From positions 1,116,001 through 1,180,000 of the forward strand of contig NZ_JBEPOO010000001.1 of the NCBI RefSeq assembly GCF_040546815.1: a DNA stretch of 64,000 bases, read 5' to 3'. Under the pieces are notes generated by a model. That model was not told the origin of the DNA. It was given only the letters and a program-made list of their open reading frames with translations, and searched no databases. Both the position numbers and the translations under genes were made by a program. Positions 35,658 to 45,011 of this stretch are shown here, one piece after another. Origin of the DNA: Devosia sp. 2618. GTDB lineage: Bacteria; Pseudomonadota; Alphaproteobacteria; Rhizobiales; Devosiaceae. Within the stretch, counting starts at the first letter, position 1, and every line of letters starts with the position of its first letter.

Positions 35658-35916
35658 CCGACCTTCATAGAGGACAGGTAGGGGAAGAATCCAGTCACTG
35701 GCATGCGAGCGATGGTGGCGGTCAAGCGCAGGCACGAATCTGTGATTAAACGCACTTTTTGCCTGAGATCGGCAAAATGTGCCTTAAACCGACCATAAAG
35801 CATGCCGTTTCGGCTATGCTGTGAGCGCATGTGTCTTATGCGACAACTTTTACGGCTAACCGGCGTTCTGTTTTTTTGCCTATCGATGTGGCAATCAGAA
35901 CAAGCGGGTAGCGAGC

Positions 35917-37518
35917 TTGCGCAATTCCACTCCAGCCGTCCATAATCGTCGTACGATACTAAAGGGCGCAGGTGCCCTTGTCGCGCTGCTCACCACAACT
36001 TCATTGACCAAGGTCGTGTTTGCTCAGGCAACAGCCGAGGCGAGCTTCGCGTTTGATTTCGACGCCTTCAGCGCCCGTATGCAGGCGATGGCGGCGGCCG
36101 AGTTTACGCCGCTGGTCGATGTGATGCCCGACAGCCTCAAGGGGCTGGACTATGACGCGTACCGGCTGGTGCAGTTCAGGCCAGAGCGCGGCAAGTGGGT
36201 TGACCGCAATGTCGGCTATCAGGTGCAGGCGTTCCATCTCGGGTGGCTTTATGCCGAGCCGATCAAGCTGTTTGAAATCGATGGCGGCATGGCTTTGCCG
36301 CTGGAGTTTTCGGCGCAGGATTTTGAGTATCACGACGCCGATGTCGAGGCGGCTGTGGAGGCTCAGCCGTTCCCGGGCATTGCCGGGTTCCGCATCAACC
36401 ATCCGCTCAACAAGGAAGCATCGTTTGATGAGCTGGTATCATTTCTGGGCGCCAGCTATTTCCGGGCGCTTGGGCGCGACAACATCTATGGGCTGAGTGC
36501 GCGTGGCGCGGTGGTGAACTCTTGGGTCGATGTGCCCGAGGAATTCCCGCGCTTTTCCGAGTTTTATCTCGAGACGCCGGTCGAAGGACAGCCACTGACG
36601 GTTTATGCGGCGCTTGAGAGCGCCAGCCTGACTGGCGCGTATCGTTTTGTCATTACGCCGGCGAGCGATACGACGCAGGAAACAGTGTTCGACGTGACGG
36701 CGCGGCTCTATTTCCGCACCGACATCCAGGAACTGGGTGTTGCGCCGCTGACATCGATGTTCCTGTTTGCCGATGCCAATCGCGCCGAGTTCGACGACTA
36801 TCGTCCGCAGGTTCATGACAGCAATGGCCTGCTGGTCGAGCGCGAGAGCGGCGAGATCATGTGGCGGGCGCTCAATAATACGCCGACGCTGGGCAACTCC
36901 TATTTCTGGGAGAACAATCCGAAAGCGTTCGGGTTGTACCAGCGCGGCCGGGCGTTTGAGACCTATCAGGATGCCGAAGCGCATTACGAGCGTCGTCCTT
37001 CGGCGCGCGTCGAGCCCGTCGGTGAATGGGGCCAGGGCACGGTTCGGCTGATCGAAATTCCGGCAAAGCTGGAAGCGGACGACAATATCGTGGCGTTCTG
37101 GGTGCCGTCCGAGCCAGTTCTGGCGGGTCAGTCGCGCGAGTTCAGCTATCGGCTGATATGGGGCAACCTCAATCCGCAAGACAATACGGACCTAGCCTAT
37201 GTGCAGGAAACGCGCGCCGGGCAGGGCGGTGTTTCGGGCGTCGCTAACGCGGCCGATCTGCGCAAGTTCGTTGTCGATTTCACTGGTGGTGAACTGGACA
37301 AGTGGCCATCGAGCACACCGCTCGACGTTCTGAGCAACGTCTCTGGCGGCATCATTCGTACATCGACCCTGTCGCGCGTTGAGGCCAATGGCGCCTGGCG
37401 TCTGGTGCTTGATGTGGAAACCGACGGCAAATCGCCGCTCGAACTGAAGGCCTACCTGATCGGGGTTGGCCGCAAACTTACAGAGACCTGGCTATACCAG
37501 TGGAGGCCCACGCCATGA
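35917..37518 (+). CDS. opgG: Periplasmic glucan biosynthesis protein (OpgG/OpgD)
   Basis: This 533-residue protein starts at TTG 35917. A twin-arginine signal (NRRTILKGAGALVALL) is followed by a cleavage region near FAQA. The mature part carries OpgG-type landmarks: FSAQDFEYHD, FRINHPLN, FLGASYFRALGRDNIYGLSARG, and EFYLETPVEG. A C-terminal Ig-like domain ends TETWLYQWRP. It modifies the linear glucan backbone of osmoregulated periplasmic glucans. The Tat signal resembles OpgD more than Sec-exported OpgG. The ATG of opgH overlaps its stop (ATGA). Confidence 0.9.
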   Translation: MRNSTPAVHNRRTILKGAGALVALLTTTSLTKVVFAQATAEASFAFDFDAFSARMQAMAAAEFTPLVDVMPDSLKGLDYDAYRLVQFRPERGKWVDRNVGYQVQAFHLGWLYAEPIKLFEIDGGMALPLEFSAQDFEYHDADVEAAVEAQPFPGIAGFRINHPLNKEASFDELVSFLGASYFRALGRDNIYGLSARGAVVNSWVDVPEEFPRFSEFYLETPVEGQPLTVYAALESASLTGAYRFVITPASDTTQETVFDVTARLYFRTDIQELGVAPLTSMFLFADANRAEFDDYRPQVHDSNGLLVERESGEIMWRALNNTPTLGNSYFWENNPKAFGLYQRGRAFETYQDAEAHYERRPSARVEPVGEWGQGTVRLIEIPAKLEADDNIVAFWVPSEPVLAGQSREFSYRLIWGNLNPQDNTDLAYVQETRAGQGGVSGVANAADLRKFVVDFTGGELDKWPSSTPLDVLSNVSGGIIRTSTLSRVEANGAWRLVLDVETDGKSPLELKAYLIGVGRKLTETWLYQWRPTP

Positions 37519-37652
37519 AGCACGACAACAGTTTGCCGTACGCATTGGCGCTGCCAGATGCGCCCCTTGCCATGCCAAAGCAGAAACTTGAACGCTCAAA
37601 CGGCGTTTTTTCGGTATTGCGCCGTAAATTGATCGCCTTGTCTTGGTTCTAG
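37515..37652 (+). pseudogene. opgH: N-terminal fragment of opgH, cut off by a frameshift
   Basis: This 45-codon ORF overlaps the opgG stop by ATGA and encodes the expected cytoplasmic N-terminus of OpgH (LPYALALPDAPLAMPKQKL, then LRRKLIALSWF). It stops at 37650. The frame of the main opgH ORF is open from 37633, so a shift between 37633 and 37650 would join them through about 20 polar residues. The total span equals a multiple of three plus one, consistent with one extra or two missing bases. Confidence 0.65.
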
Positions 37653-37695
37653 GCAGATACGCCCCCAAAACGCTAAGCGCGAAGTAGAAGCCTGT

Positions 37696-39453
37696 ATGCA
37701 TCCTTTTATCGTCCGAAGTGCGCTTTTGTTCTGCACTCTCGCGCTTAGCCTGCTGGGCGGTTACCTGTTTCTTCGCTTTACCGGCGAAGGCGGGCTGACC
37801 GCGCTGGATCTGGTGCGGACGGCTCTGGTGGTGTTCAGCGGCTTCTGGCTGGTGTGGGGCGCGGCGGCTGCCATGATTGGTGTACTGGTGCCAGCGCGCC
37901 GTATTCTGGCGCATGGGACGAGCAAGCCAGTCGGCATGACCGCCATTCTGGTGCCGATCTACAACGAGGATCCGGTACAGACCTTTTCGCGCATCGCGGC
38001 GATGAACCGGGGCCTTGTGGCGCTGGGTGTCGAGGACCGGTTTCACATTGCGGTGCTGTCGGACAGCAATAGCTCCGAGGCTGCGGCACTGGAAGAATTG
38101 TGGTTTCAGCGGCTGGCCAGTGAGCCTGAAATCCACAACCGGATATTTTATCGCCGCCGCGAAAAGAACGTCGGCAAGAAGGCCGGTAATGTCGAGGATT
38201 TCATCTCCCGTTCGGGCGGTGCCTATGACTATGCGCTGATCCTTGATGCGGACAGCCTGATGGAAGGCAATACCATTGCCGAGCTGGCGCGGCGGATGGA
38301 TGCCGACCAGACGCTCGGCCTGTTGCAGACGGTGCCCAAGATCATCCATGCGCGGACCTTGTTCGGGCGCTGCATGCAGTTTTCGTCCAACTACCTGTCG
38401 CCGAGTTTTGCGCGCGGCGCTGCACTGATGCAGGGTTACGAGGGGCCCTATTGGGGGCACAATGCCATCATTCGCATGAACGCATTTGCGGCCAGCTGCG
38501 GTCTGCCGGTTCTAACGGGGAAACCGCCTTATGGCGGGCATATCCTTAGCCACGATTATGTCGAGGCGGCTTTGCTGGCTCGGGCGGGCTGGAAGGTGCA
38601 AGTCGATCCGGCGCTGGAGGGCTCCTATGAAGAAGGGCCCGAGAACCTGCTCGAATATGCCAAGCGCGACCGGCGCTGGTGTCAGGGCAATATGCAGCAC
38701 CGTCGATTGGTGATGGCTCCCGGACTTAAGTTCTGGAGCCGATTCACGTTCGTACAGGGCATTATGGCCTATATGGCCGCGCCGCTTTGGCTGGCGTTGC
38801 TGTTTGCCAGTATCAGCGCTGCGGTGTTCCCCGATCAACCGCCCGTTCTGGCGGGTTTCACCATGTCTGACATCAGCATCTGGACGCTGGGCTTTGCGGT
38901 GATTGCCGTGCTGATCCTGCCCAAGCTGATGATTTTCCTGCGTGGCATTGTCGATGGGCAGAACAAGGCAGCGGGCGGCAATTGCGTCGCGTTGGCCTCG
39001 ATGATTGGCGAGATCGTGTTTTCGACAGTGCTGGCTCCAGCAATGTTGCTGCTGCAAAGCCGTGCGGTTGGCCAGGTGTTGCTGGGGCTCGACGGCGGTT
39101 GGCCGGCGACTAGCCGGGCGCAGGGCTATGTGCCGTTGCGCGATGCGTTTCGCGCGACGTGGTGGATTGTCGCGCTGGGTCTGTTTTCGCTTGGCCTGAC
39201 GGCCGTGATGGCGCCGTCGATCGTGGTCTGGGTTGCGCCAACAATGTTGCCGGCGGTACTGGCGCCGCTGCTGATTGTCGGTAGTTCGCGGATTTATCCT
39301 TGGCTCAAGGCATGGCTTTTCGTCACCCAGCCGGAGCGCGCCCCGTCGAGTGTAATTTCTGAATATCAGGCTGTGATGGCAAGCTGGATCGCCCAAGGCG
39401 CTCCCGAGCAGATCGATGCCTCCAGCGTGATCAACGAGCATGTTACAGCGTAG
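37696..39453 (+). CDS. opgH: Glucan biosynthesis glucosyltransferase OpgH (main ORF, N-terminus displaced)
   Basis: This 585-residue membrane glucosyltransferase has two N-terminal helices (about 5-25 and 38-62), then a GT2 domain with VPIYNEDPVQTF, LILDADSLMEGN (DxD) and RDRRWCQGNMQH (QxxRW-like). Further helices lie at about 350-550. It polymerises UDP-glucose into beta-glucan across the inner membrane. The ATG at 37696 has no strong ribosome site, and the natural start is probably the coupled ATG at 37515 in another frame. It is either a sequencing or real frameshift, or an N-terminally shortened protein. The stop region overlaps opgC by 14 bases. Confidence 0.85.
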   Translation: MHPFIVRSALLFCTLALSLLGGYLFLRFTGEGGLTALDLVRTALVVFSGFWLVWGAAAAMIGVLVPARRILAHGTSKPVGMTAILVPIYNEDPVQTFSRIAAMNRGLVALGVEDRFHIAVLSDSNSSEAAALEELWFQRLASEPEIHNRIFYRRREKNVGKKAGNVEDFISRSGGAYDYALILDADSLMEGNTIAELARRMDADQTLGLLQTVPKIIHARTLFGRCMQFSSNYLSPSFARGAALMQGYEGPYWGHNAIIRMNAFAASCGLPVLTGKPPYGGHILSHDYVEAALLARAGWKVQVDPALEGSYEEGPENLLEYAKRDRRWCQGNMQHRRLVMAPGLKFWSRFTFVQGIMAYMAAPLWLALLFASISAAVFPDQPPVLAGFTMSDISIWTLGFAVIAVLILPKLMIFLRGIVDGQNKAAGGNCVALASMIGEIVFSTVLAPAMLLLQSRAVGQVLLGLDGGWPATSRAQGYVPLRDAFRATWWIVALGLFSLGLTAVMAPSIVVWVAPTMLPAVLAPLLIVGSSRIYPWLKAWLFVTQPERAPSSVISEYQAVMASWIAQGAPEQIDASSVINEHVTA

Positions 39454-40609
39454 TCCAGAGCTCGATCAGGCCGTCAAAGCTGTGCCCGGTGTTCGCGATG
39501 CGCGGCTCGATATGTTTCGCGGCATTGCGCTGGTGATGATCTTCATCAACCACGTGCCGGGGACGCTCTACGAGAATTACACCAGCCGCAATTTTGGCTT
39601 TTCCGACGCGGCCGAGGCCTTTGTCTTCATGTCGGGCATGGCGGCGGGACTGGCTTATTCCGGGCGGTTCCGCAGCGGGCCGATCTGGCTGGCCATCACC
39701 AAGGTTTGGGCGCGGGCGCGGCAACTGTATTTCGTGCACCTGACCATCACGCTGTTGTCGCTGGCAATATTTGCGGCGGCGGCCTTGTGGTTCGATCAGG
39801 CGCTCGTGCTGACGAGCAACAATGTGAATGTGCTGTTCGAGCAGCCGCTGGCCACCATCATCGGCATTCCGTTGCTGAGCCACCAGCTGGGTTATCTCAA
39901 CATATTGCCGCTCTACGTCACTCTATTGCTGGCAACACCGCTGTTTCTGGTGGTGGGATTGCGTTGGCCCTGGCTGGTGCTGGGTGGCTCGATCCTGCTG
40001 TGGGTGATTGCCGGGCAGTTCCGGTTCAACCTGCCCAATTTCCCGATGCGGGGCGGATGGTTCTTCAATCCGTTCTCGTGGCAGGTGCTGTTCGTTGTCG
40101 GGCTGCTGTCTGGCGTGGCGATGAAGCAGGGTAAGCGGTTTATTCCGTACATTGCGCCGCTGTTCTGGCTGGCCGTCGCGTTTCTGCTTTATGTACTGGT
40201 GTGGATGAAAGTCCCAGCGGTGGGTGAGGCGAGCCGGGGTGTTCTCAGCATGATCAGCGCTGCCGGCGCACCGTTTTATGTCACCTGGTTCGACAAGACT
40301 TTCTTGAGCCTGCCGCGACTGCTGCATGCCTTTGCGCTGTTTTATGTGCTCGGGTCGGTCGGGGCGATGACATGGGTGGCGCAGTGCCGGATTGCCGCGC
40401 CGTTCCGGCTGTTGGGAAGACAGGGACTGGCTGTGTTTGCCACCGGCACGGTGATCAGCATGGGGCTGCAGGCGATCAAGCTTGGGCGCGAACCTGACCC
40501 GGTTTTTGACGGCTTGATCCTGGCGGGTGGTTTGGCGGCGCTGCTGGCACTGGCCTGGATATTGAGCCGCACAGCGGAAATTGCCCGCTCGCCTCGATCA
40601 TCTGTTTAG
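39440..40609 (+). CDS. opgC: OpgC-family membrane acyltransferase
   Basis: This 389-residue protein has about ten membrane helices. The OpgC-type N-terminus is RDARLDMFRGIALVMIFINHVPGTLYENYTSRN, split by the first helix, then FSDAAEAFVFMSGMAAGLAY. In Rhodobacter, OpgC succinylates periplasmic glucans. It overlaps opgH by 14 bases, completing an opgGHC operon that should make and decorate osmoregulated periplasmic glucans. Confidence 0.9.
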   Translation: MLQRSPELDQAVKAVPGVRDARLDMFRGIALVMIFINHVPGTLYENYTSRNFGFSDAAEAFVFMSGMAAGLAYSGRFRSGPIWLAITKVWARARQLYFVHLTITLLSLAIFAAAALWFDQALVLTSNNVNVLFEQPLATIIGIPLLSHQLGYLNILPLYVTLLLATPLFLVVGLRWPWLVLGGSILLWVIAGQFRFNLPNFPMRGGWFFNPFSWQVLFVVGLLSGVAMKQGKRFIPYIAPLFWLAVAFLLYVLVWMKVPAVGEASRGVLSMISAAGAPFYVTWFDKTFLSLPRLLHAFALFYVLGSVGAMTWVAQCRIAAPFRLLGRQGLAVFATGTVISMGLQAIKLGREPDPVFDGLILAGGLAALLALAWILSRTAEIARSPRSSV

Positions 40610-40646
40610 GGTGCGACTGCCCATGAAGGACAGTCGCGAGGTTTGA

Positions 40647-41612
40647 TCAGCGCGTTGCGGCCTGCAGTTCTGGGAGTAGCACTTCGAGCGCCCATGCCGT
40701 GCTGAGTGGTGATGGATAGCCAACGGCAGAAGCGACGGTTGGCGGCACCACGGCATAGTGGCCGTTCTGGACAGACTGCAGGCGCTTGAAAAGCGGATCG
40801 GCTTCGAGGTCGGCCTGGCTGATCTGGGAGACGCCCTCAAAGGGGAAGCCGAACAGCAGCACGTCGGCATCGAACAGATCTAGGCGTTCGCGGCTGACGG
40901 CAGAGATATCGGCTGAGAACTGTGCTGCCGTGTCGGGCAAAGTGAAGCCGAGCAGTTTGAAGAAGGTGGTCGAGGTATCGCCTTCGACGGACATGTACGT
41001 CAGCTGGTCGGGATGGACGACGCCATAGGTGATGGTCTTGCCGGCAAAGCTGGGGTTTTCAGCGGCGGCAGTGGCGAATTTCGCCTCAATGTCGGCAATG
41101 ACCTGTTCGCCCTTAGTTTCGAGGGCGAGGGCCTTGGCGGCGGTGCGGGTTTTGTCCTGCCATGTCGGGTTTTCATCGCTGGCGGGCAGAGCGACAACCG
41201 GTGCGATGGTGGAGAGGCGCTCATAGTCGGTGTCGAGCGACCACGCGCCCGTGGCGAGGATCAGATCTGGGTCAAGGCCCAGAATTGTCTCGAACGGCAC
41301 GCCTGACATCAGCGAGAAGAACGCGACAGGTTCGCCATGCCAGTTGGCCATGTAGCTCTGGTGGTAGGTGGAGGTCGTTTCACCATCAAAGCCGGCATTG
41401 GCGGATGCGACCGGTTCGAGACCGAGGGCCAGAGCGATGTCGAAGTCGATATCGCTCAGCGCGACGATGCGCTTGGGCATCGCGGCGATTTCGGTGGTGC
41501 CATAGGCATTGTCGAGCGTGCGCGGAAAGTCTTGTGCAAAGGCCGCGGCGGGAATGGCGCAAGAGAGCAGGAGGGCGGCCAGCACGGCACGGAGGTTTGG
41601 TGCGATAGTCAT
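40647..41612 (-). CDS. Iron-siderophore-type ABC transporter substrate-binding protein
   Basis: This 321-residue protein starts at ATG 41612 (GAAGGA upstream) with a Sec signal ending AAAFAQ. It has the class III binding-protein fold used for siderophores, haem and cobalamin: KRIVALSDIDFDIALALGLEPV near the N-terminus, GLDPDLILATG, then a long helix, and DADVLLFGFPF in the second lobe. No permease or ATPase gene follows, so it must use a transporter encoded elsewhere. It lies 17 bases after the siderophore-interacting fusion, suggesting a two-gene iron operon. The ligand is inferred. Confidence 0.85.
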   Translation of the reverse strand: MTIAPNLRAVLAALLLSCAIPAAAFAQDFPRTLDNAYGTTEIAAMPKRIVALSDIDFDIALALGLEPVASANAGFDGETTSTYHQSYMANWHGEPVAFFSLMSGVPFETILGLDPDLILATGAWSLDTDYERLSTIAPVVALPASDENPTWQDKTRTAAKALALETKGEQVIADIEAKFATAAAENPSFAGKTITYGVVHPDQLTYMSVEGDTSTTFFKLLGFTLPDTAAQFSADISAVSRERLDLFDADVLLFGFPFEGVSQISQADLEADPLFKRLQSVQNGHYAVVPPTVASAVGYPSPLSTAWALEVLLPELQAATR

Positions 41613-41629
41613 GTTTGATCCTTCACAAG

Positions 41630-43389
41630 CTAGGCGACGGCAAATTCGAAGAGGACGTGGCCGTCCGGCAGGCTGAGGCGGCGCACCTGCGCCAGCCCGG
41701 CGCGGCTGGCCAGCGGCGCGATGGCATCGTGGTCGCGGAGCTCTCCGAACGAGAGCTGTAGAAACAGCAGCCACTGGGCGCTTTCGGGGATGCCGTATTC
41801 CAGCACGAAGAGGCGGCTATCGGCCGTCATGGCGGCGGCGACGTTAGCCAACTGGGTGACAACTGCTTCGTCATCGAGCCGATAGAGCAGGCCGCCGATC
41901 AGGTAGATATCGGCGCCCTTTGGCAGCGCCGCGTCGTGCGGTTGGCCGAGGACGGTGATGCGGTCGGACTTGCCAGATGCTGTGGCGAATTCGATTGCGC
42001 TGTCGCTGATACTGGGAGGTCGACCAGCGTACCGGTCGCCTGAGTATGGCGCTCGAGGATTTCGTTGAGGAACACGCCCTCGCCACCGCGCACGTCGACG
42101 ATGTGCGCATTGGGCGGTAAGGCGACCTGCTTGGCGGCGTCCTCGGCGGCGTCTTCGAGGTTGTGGCCGTGTTCATCGGCATAGTTGGAGGCGAAGCGGT
42201 CTGACGCAGCGTCCTTGGCATAGCTTTGGCCGTGTGTGGCGGCATAAGCGTTCGTGCCCTTTAGGGTAGCAACGAGGCCAAACCACGCCAGGTCCATGCG
42301 ACCGGGCGCGGAATTGTAGTCAAGATGCGCTCGGGCGTGGTCGTCTTCGAGGAGGATCAGGCCGAGTGGTGCTAGGGACAGCGCCTCAGGCGTACCCGCC
42401 AGCACGGCCTTCTCTATCAGGATCGGGATGAGCGGCCGCAGATAGGTCAGCTCGACGTCGGCGGCCGCTGCGAGGGCTTCGATAGTAGTCGCGCCGTTGG
42501 CGATGTGCTTGGCAAGATCATAGGTCGCGGCGGCCCGCAGGGCGAAGGGGCCTGCGAGATCGGCCAGCGCGTCGAAGGCGTCATAGGTTTTGGCCACAAC
42601 GGTGTCATCGACGCCGTGGTGCCAATAGGCGGACACGGCGACTTGTGACTTGGTGAGGCTGCGTTCGTCGATCAGGTGGGCGCGGAGACGGCGGATGGCT
42701 TCGCGTTCGCCGGCACCCCAGACATAGCCGTGGCCATCCGGCAGGGTGAGGTTGGCGACGGTGTCGCGCAGGGTCTGCGGCTGAGCTGGATGGTGCAGGA
42801 GCCAATGGATCGCGGCATTAGCCGGCGCCTGCAGCGGGATCTGCGCCGAGGTGTCTTCGTGCAAAATAACGGTGATGACCTTGGCGTCACTTGGCAGCAT
42901 TTCGAGCCAGTTGCCGATGGCGGGCAGGGCGGTTTCATCGCCGACGATCAGATACCAGTCGGCACTCGGGATGATGAAGGAGGATTTGGGTCCGGCGAAG
43001 TGGAGGGTGTCGCCGATTTTGGCGGAGGCGGCCCAGTTGCCGGCAATGCCGTGGCCATGCAGCACAAACTCAAAATCGCAGGTGCCGGAGGACGGATCAA
43101 AGCTTCGCGGGGTGTATTCGCGCGACGTCGGGCGCGGATCGTTGGGCCAGTTGAGGTGGCCGTCTGCCTGCGTTGGCAATGTGAGAACGCCGGTGTCGGG
43201 TGCGGGGAAGAACATTTTGACGTGGTCGTCTGGGCCCTCGCTAGCGAAGGGCGGGATGGCATAGCCGCTGGATTTGAAGCTCCCCATCTGGGCACCACCG
43301 AAGGTGATGCGGCGCAGACGCGGCGAGACATCATGGATGGCGACGACCTCGAGTTCGCGCAGGGAAATCGGGAAACGCTTATTGGCCAT
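41630..43389 (-). pseudogene. Siderophore-interacting protein fused to a methyltransferase domain, frameshifted
   Basis: The first frame (from ATG 43389) encodes a SIP-type ferric-siderophore reductase. An FAD-binding segment (SREYTPRSFDP) and GPKSSFIIP precede the NAD(P)H part (WYLIVGDETALPAIGNWLE, and YVWGAGEREAIRRLR), to about residue 260. A plant-type O-methyltransferase-like region follows (dimerisation helix about 275-340, SAM motif HIVDVRGGEGVFL near 430). The frame is lost after ATGTLVDLP and continues correctly in another (SISDSAIEF onward, then ADIYLIGGLLYRL) to the stop at 41630. One missing C at about 42015, in a CCC run, explains it, and the 1760-base span fits a single deletion. 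The fusion is unusual in itself. Confidence 0.7.
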
Positions 43390-43522
43390 GCGGAGTCTCG
43401 GTTCTGGTTTTAGGCAAGGTGCTATGGCCGCGTACGCTTGGGGCCAACGGCGATTGCCCGAAATTTGCTCGGGTCAGGCGGGTGGGCCGATGGCCGTTTG
43501 CATTCAGATATTGGCAGGGCGC

Positions 43523-43549
43523 GGAGGGATCCGCTGGTGCGGTCCCTCC
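43523..43549. terminator. Hairpin downstream of the porin gene
   Basis: GGAGGGA and CCGC pair with GCGG and TCCCTCC around a TGGT loop, with one bulged T, 17 bases past the porin stop. No T run follows, so termination strength is uncertain. Confidence 0.5.
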
Positions 43550-43565
43550 GGTGGTGTCGGCAAGA

Positions 43566-44825
43566 TTATTCGTAGGACTTGGTGGCGGTGAAGCTGAGCT
43601 TGTAGGCGCCGATGGTGTTGGCTGCGATCGCGGTGGTGGCTTCGAAATTGCCGCCTGGAGCCCAAGTGAGTTCGAGCAGGCCGTCGGTGATCGACTGGGT
43701 GCCGCTTGGGGCATTGGCGCCGGTCCAGAGATGGCCGGCTTCAGCCGCAAGAGTCAGCGCTTCGGTGGCCTTGTATTCTACGCGAGCGCGGATTTCTGCG
43801 CCTTCGTCGTCATTGACGGTGGTGTCTGCATCAAGATAGCGGGCCGCCAGCTTGACGGTGAAGCTGTCATTGAGCTTGGCTGAGGCGGAGGCCACGAGAC
43901 CGAGTTCGCGCTCGGAGGTGCCGTCAATTGTTGCGGCAAGCGTGAACATGTCGATGGTGGTTTCGGCGCTGGCGAGAGCATTCCACCAGCCGTCATTGGT
44001 CGCGGCAAAGGCGCCGCGCAGCTTAAAGGCGTCGAAGATGGCGGTAACGCCGGTGTGGATAGCCAGATCGTCCAGCGAGCCATCGAGCACGCCGCCAGCC
44101 AGCACGGAAATGTGGGCGGTGAGCGTGTCGCTGCCGTAGTTCAGAACGCCGATCAGCGATCCGTCTTCGTCGAGATTTTCCAGCGCGATGCCGGTGGTGA
44201 AGCCGCCGCCGAGGTTGTGGGTCAGCTGAATGACGTGACCTTCGGTGCCGTACTTGCCCTTGCCACCATCGAAAGCGACACCGCCGGTTTCGTAGGAGAT
44301 GAAGCTGTCGAGCCAGCCGAAGGCGTCATCATCGTCCGAGTTGAACACGGACGTGCCACGAATACCAGCGGTCAGAACGGTCTGGTCGCCGACCGAGAAA
44401 TAGGCCTCGTCGACGGAGAACTCGCCGCTTGGGTCTGGGACAAGGTTTTGGACTTCGTTGTACTCGTAACCATAGAGCACGATGGTGGCCTTGGCGGGAC
44501 CGAAATCGGTGGACGAGGTGCCAACGGCAGTCAGGTAGACATCGAGCCAGCTGTCCCAATCGTTGGCGTTGCCGTCAGGTGCGTTCCAATCGATGGATGT
44601 GCTGTAGCTGGATCCCAGTACTGGACGGTCGCCCTTGTAGTCGCCCCAACGGAATTCATAAGTAAGCTCTGCAGAAACCTGCAAGCAGTTGGATGACGAG
44701 GACAGAGTGAGGCCGGAAACGCCAAGCGTGTCACACAGATCGAGCGATTTCAGCACGCCGAGGTCGGCCGCGAATGTCGGTGATACGAGGGTTGCCGAAG
44801 CCAGCAGGAAAGTCGCAAGTCTCAT
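43566..44825 (-). CDS. Alphaproteobacterial porin-like outer-membrane protein
   Basis: This 419-residue protein has a Sec signal (cleavage after FAAD region, residue 20) and alternating beta-strand patterns over its whole length. There are many aromatic girdle residues, Asp/Gly-rich turns, and one pair of cysteines near residues 31 and 47. The strand pattern matches trimeric general porins of this class. The last residues are TKSYE instead of the usual terminal Phe or Trp, which is atypical for barrel assembly. It is a single-gene unit with an inverted repeat upstream. The substrate is unknown. Its position beside iron and B12/cobalt uptake genes is suggestive only. Confidence 0.75.
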   Translation of the reverse strand: MRLATFLLASATLVSPTFAADLGVLKSLDLCDTLGVSGLTLSSSSNCLQVSAELTYEFRWGDYKGDRPVLGSSYSTSIDWNAPDGNANDWDSWLDVYLTAVGTSSTDFGPAKATIVLYGYEYNEVQNLVPDPSGEFSVDEAYFSVGDQTVLTAGIRGTSVFNSDDDDAFGWLDSFISYETGGVAFDGGKGKYGTEGHVIQLTHNLGGGFTTGIALENLDEDGSLIGVLNYGSDTLTAHISVLAGGVLDGSLDDLAIHTGVTAIFDAFKLRGAFAATNDGWWNALASAETTIDMFTLAATIDGTSERELGLVASASAKLNDSFTVKLAARYLDADTTVNDDEGAEIRARVEYKATEALTLAAEAGHLWTGANAPSGTQSITDGLLELTWAPGGNFEATTAIAANTIGAYKLSFTATKSYE

Positions 44826-44950
44826 TTTTTTGTAGCCCCAAACGTCTGTTATTCAACGCGGTGGGAGCAATGGACCATTGTGGCTAAAAAGTGGAGTCAA
44901 TTTGTCAGCTTTGTAGGAAAAGATGACCAACCGTTGCATGGCGGCAACAT

Positions 44951-44971
44951 ATATGACATTGACGGTCATAT
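44951..44971. promoter_or_regulatory. Inverted repeat upstream of the porin gene
   Basis: ATATGAC (44951-44957) and GTCATAT (44965-44971) form a perfect repeat with a seven-base spacer containing TTGAC. It lies about 125 bases before the porin start, in the only AT-rich part of the gap, and could bind a dimeric regulator. Confidence 0.4.
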
Positions 44972-45011
44972 TAAAAGGGGCGGAGACGAGAAAAGTGCGG
45001 TCGGGTACCGC

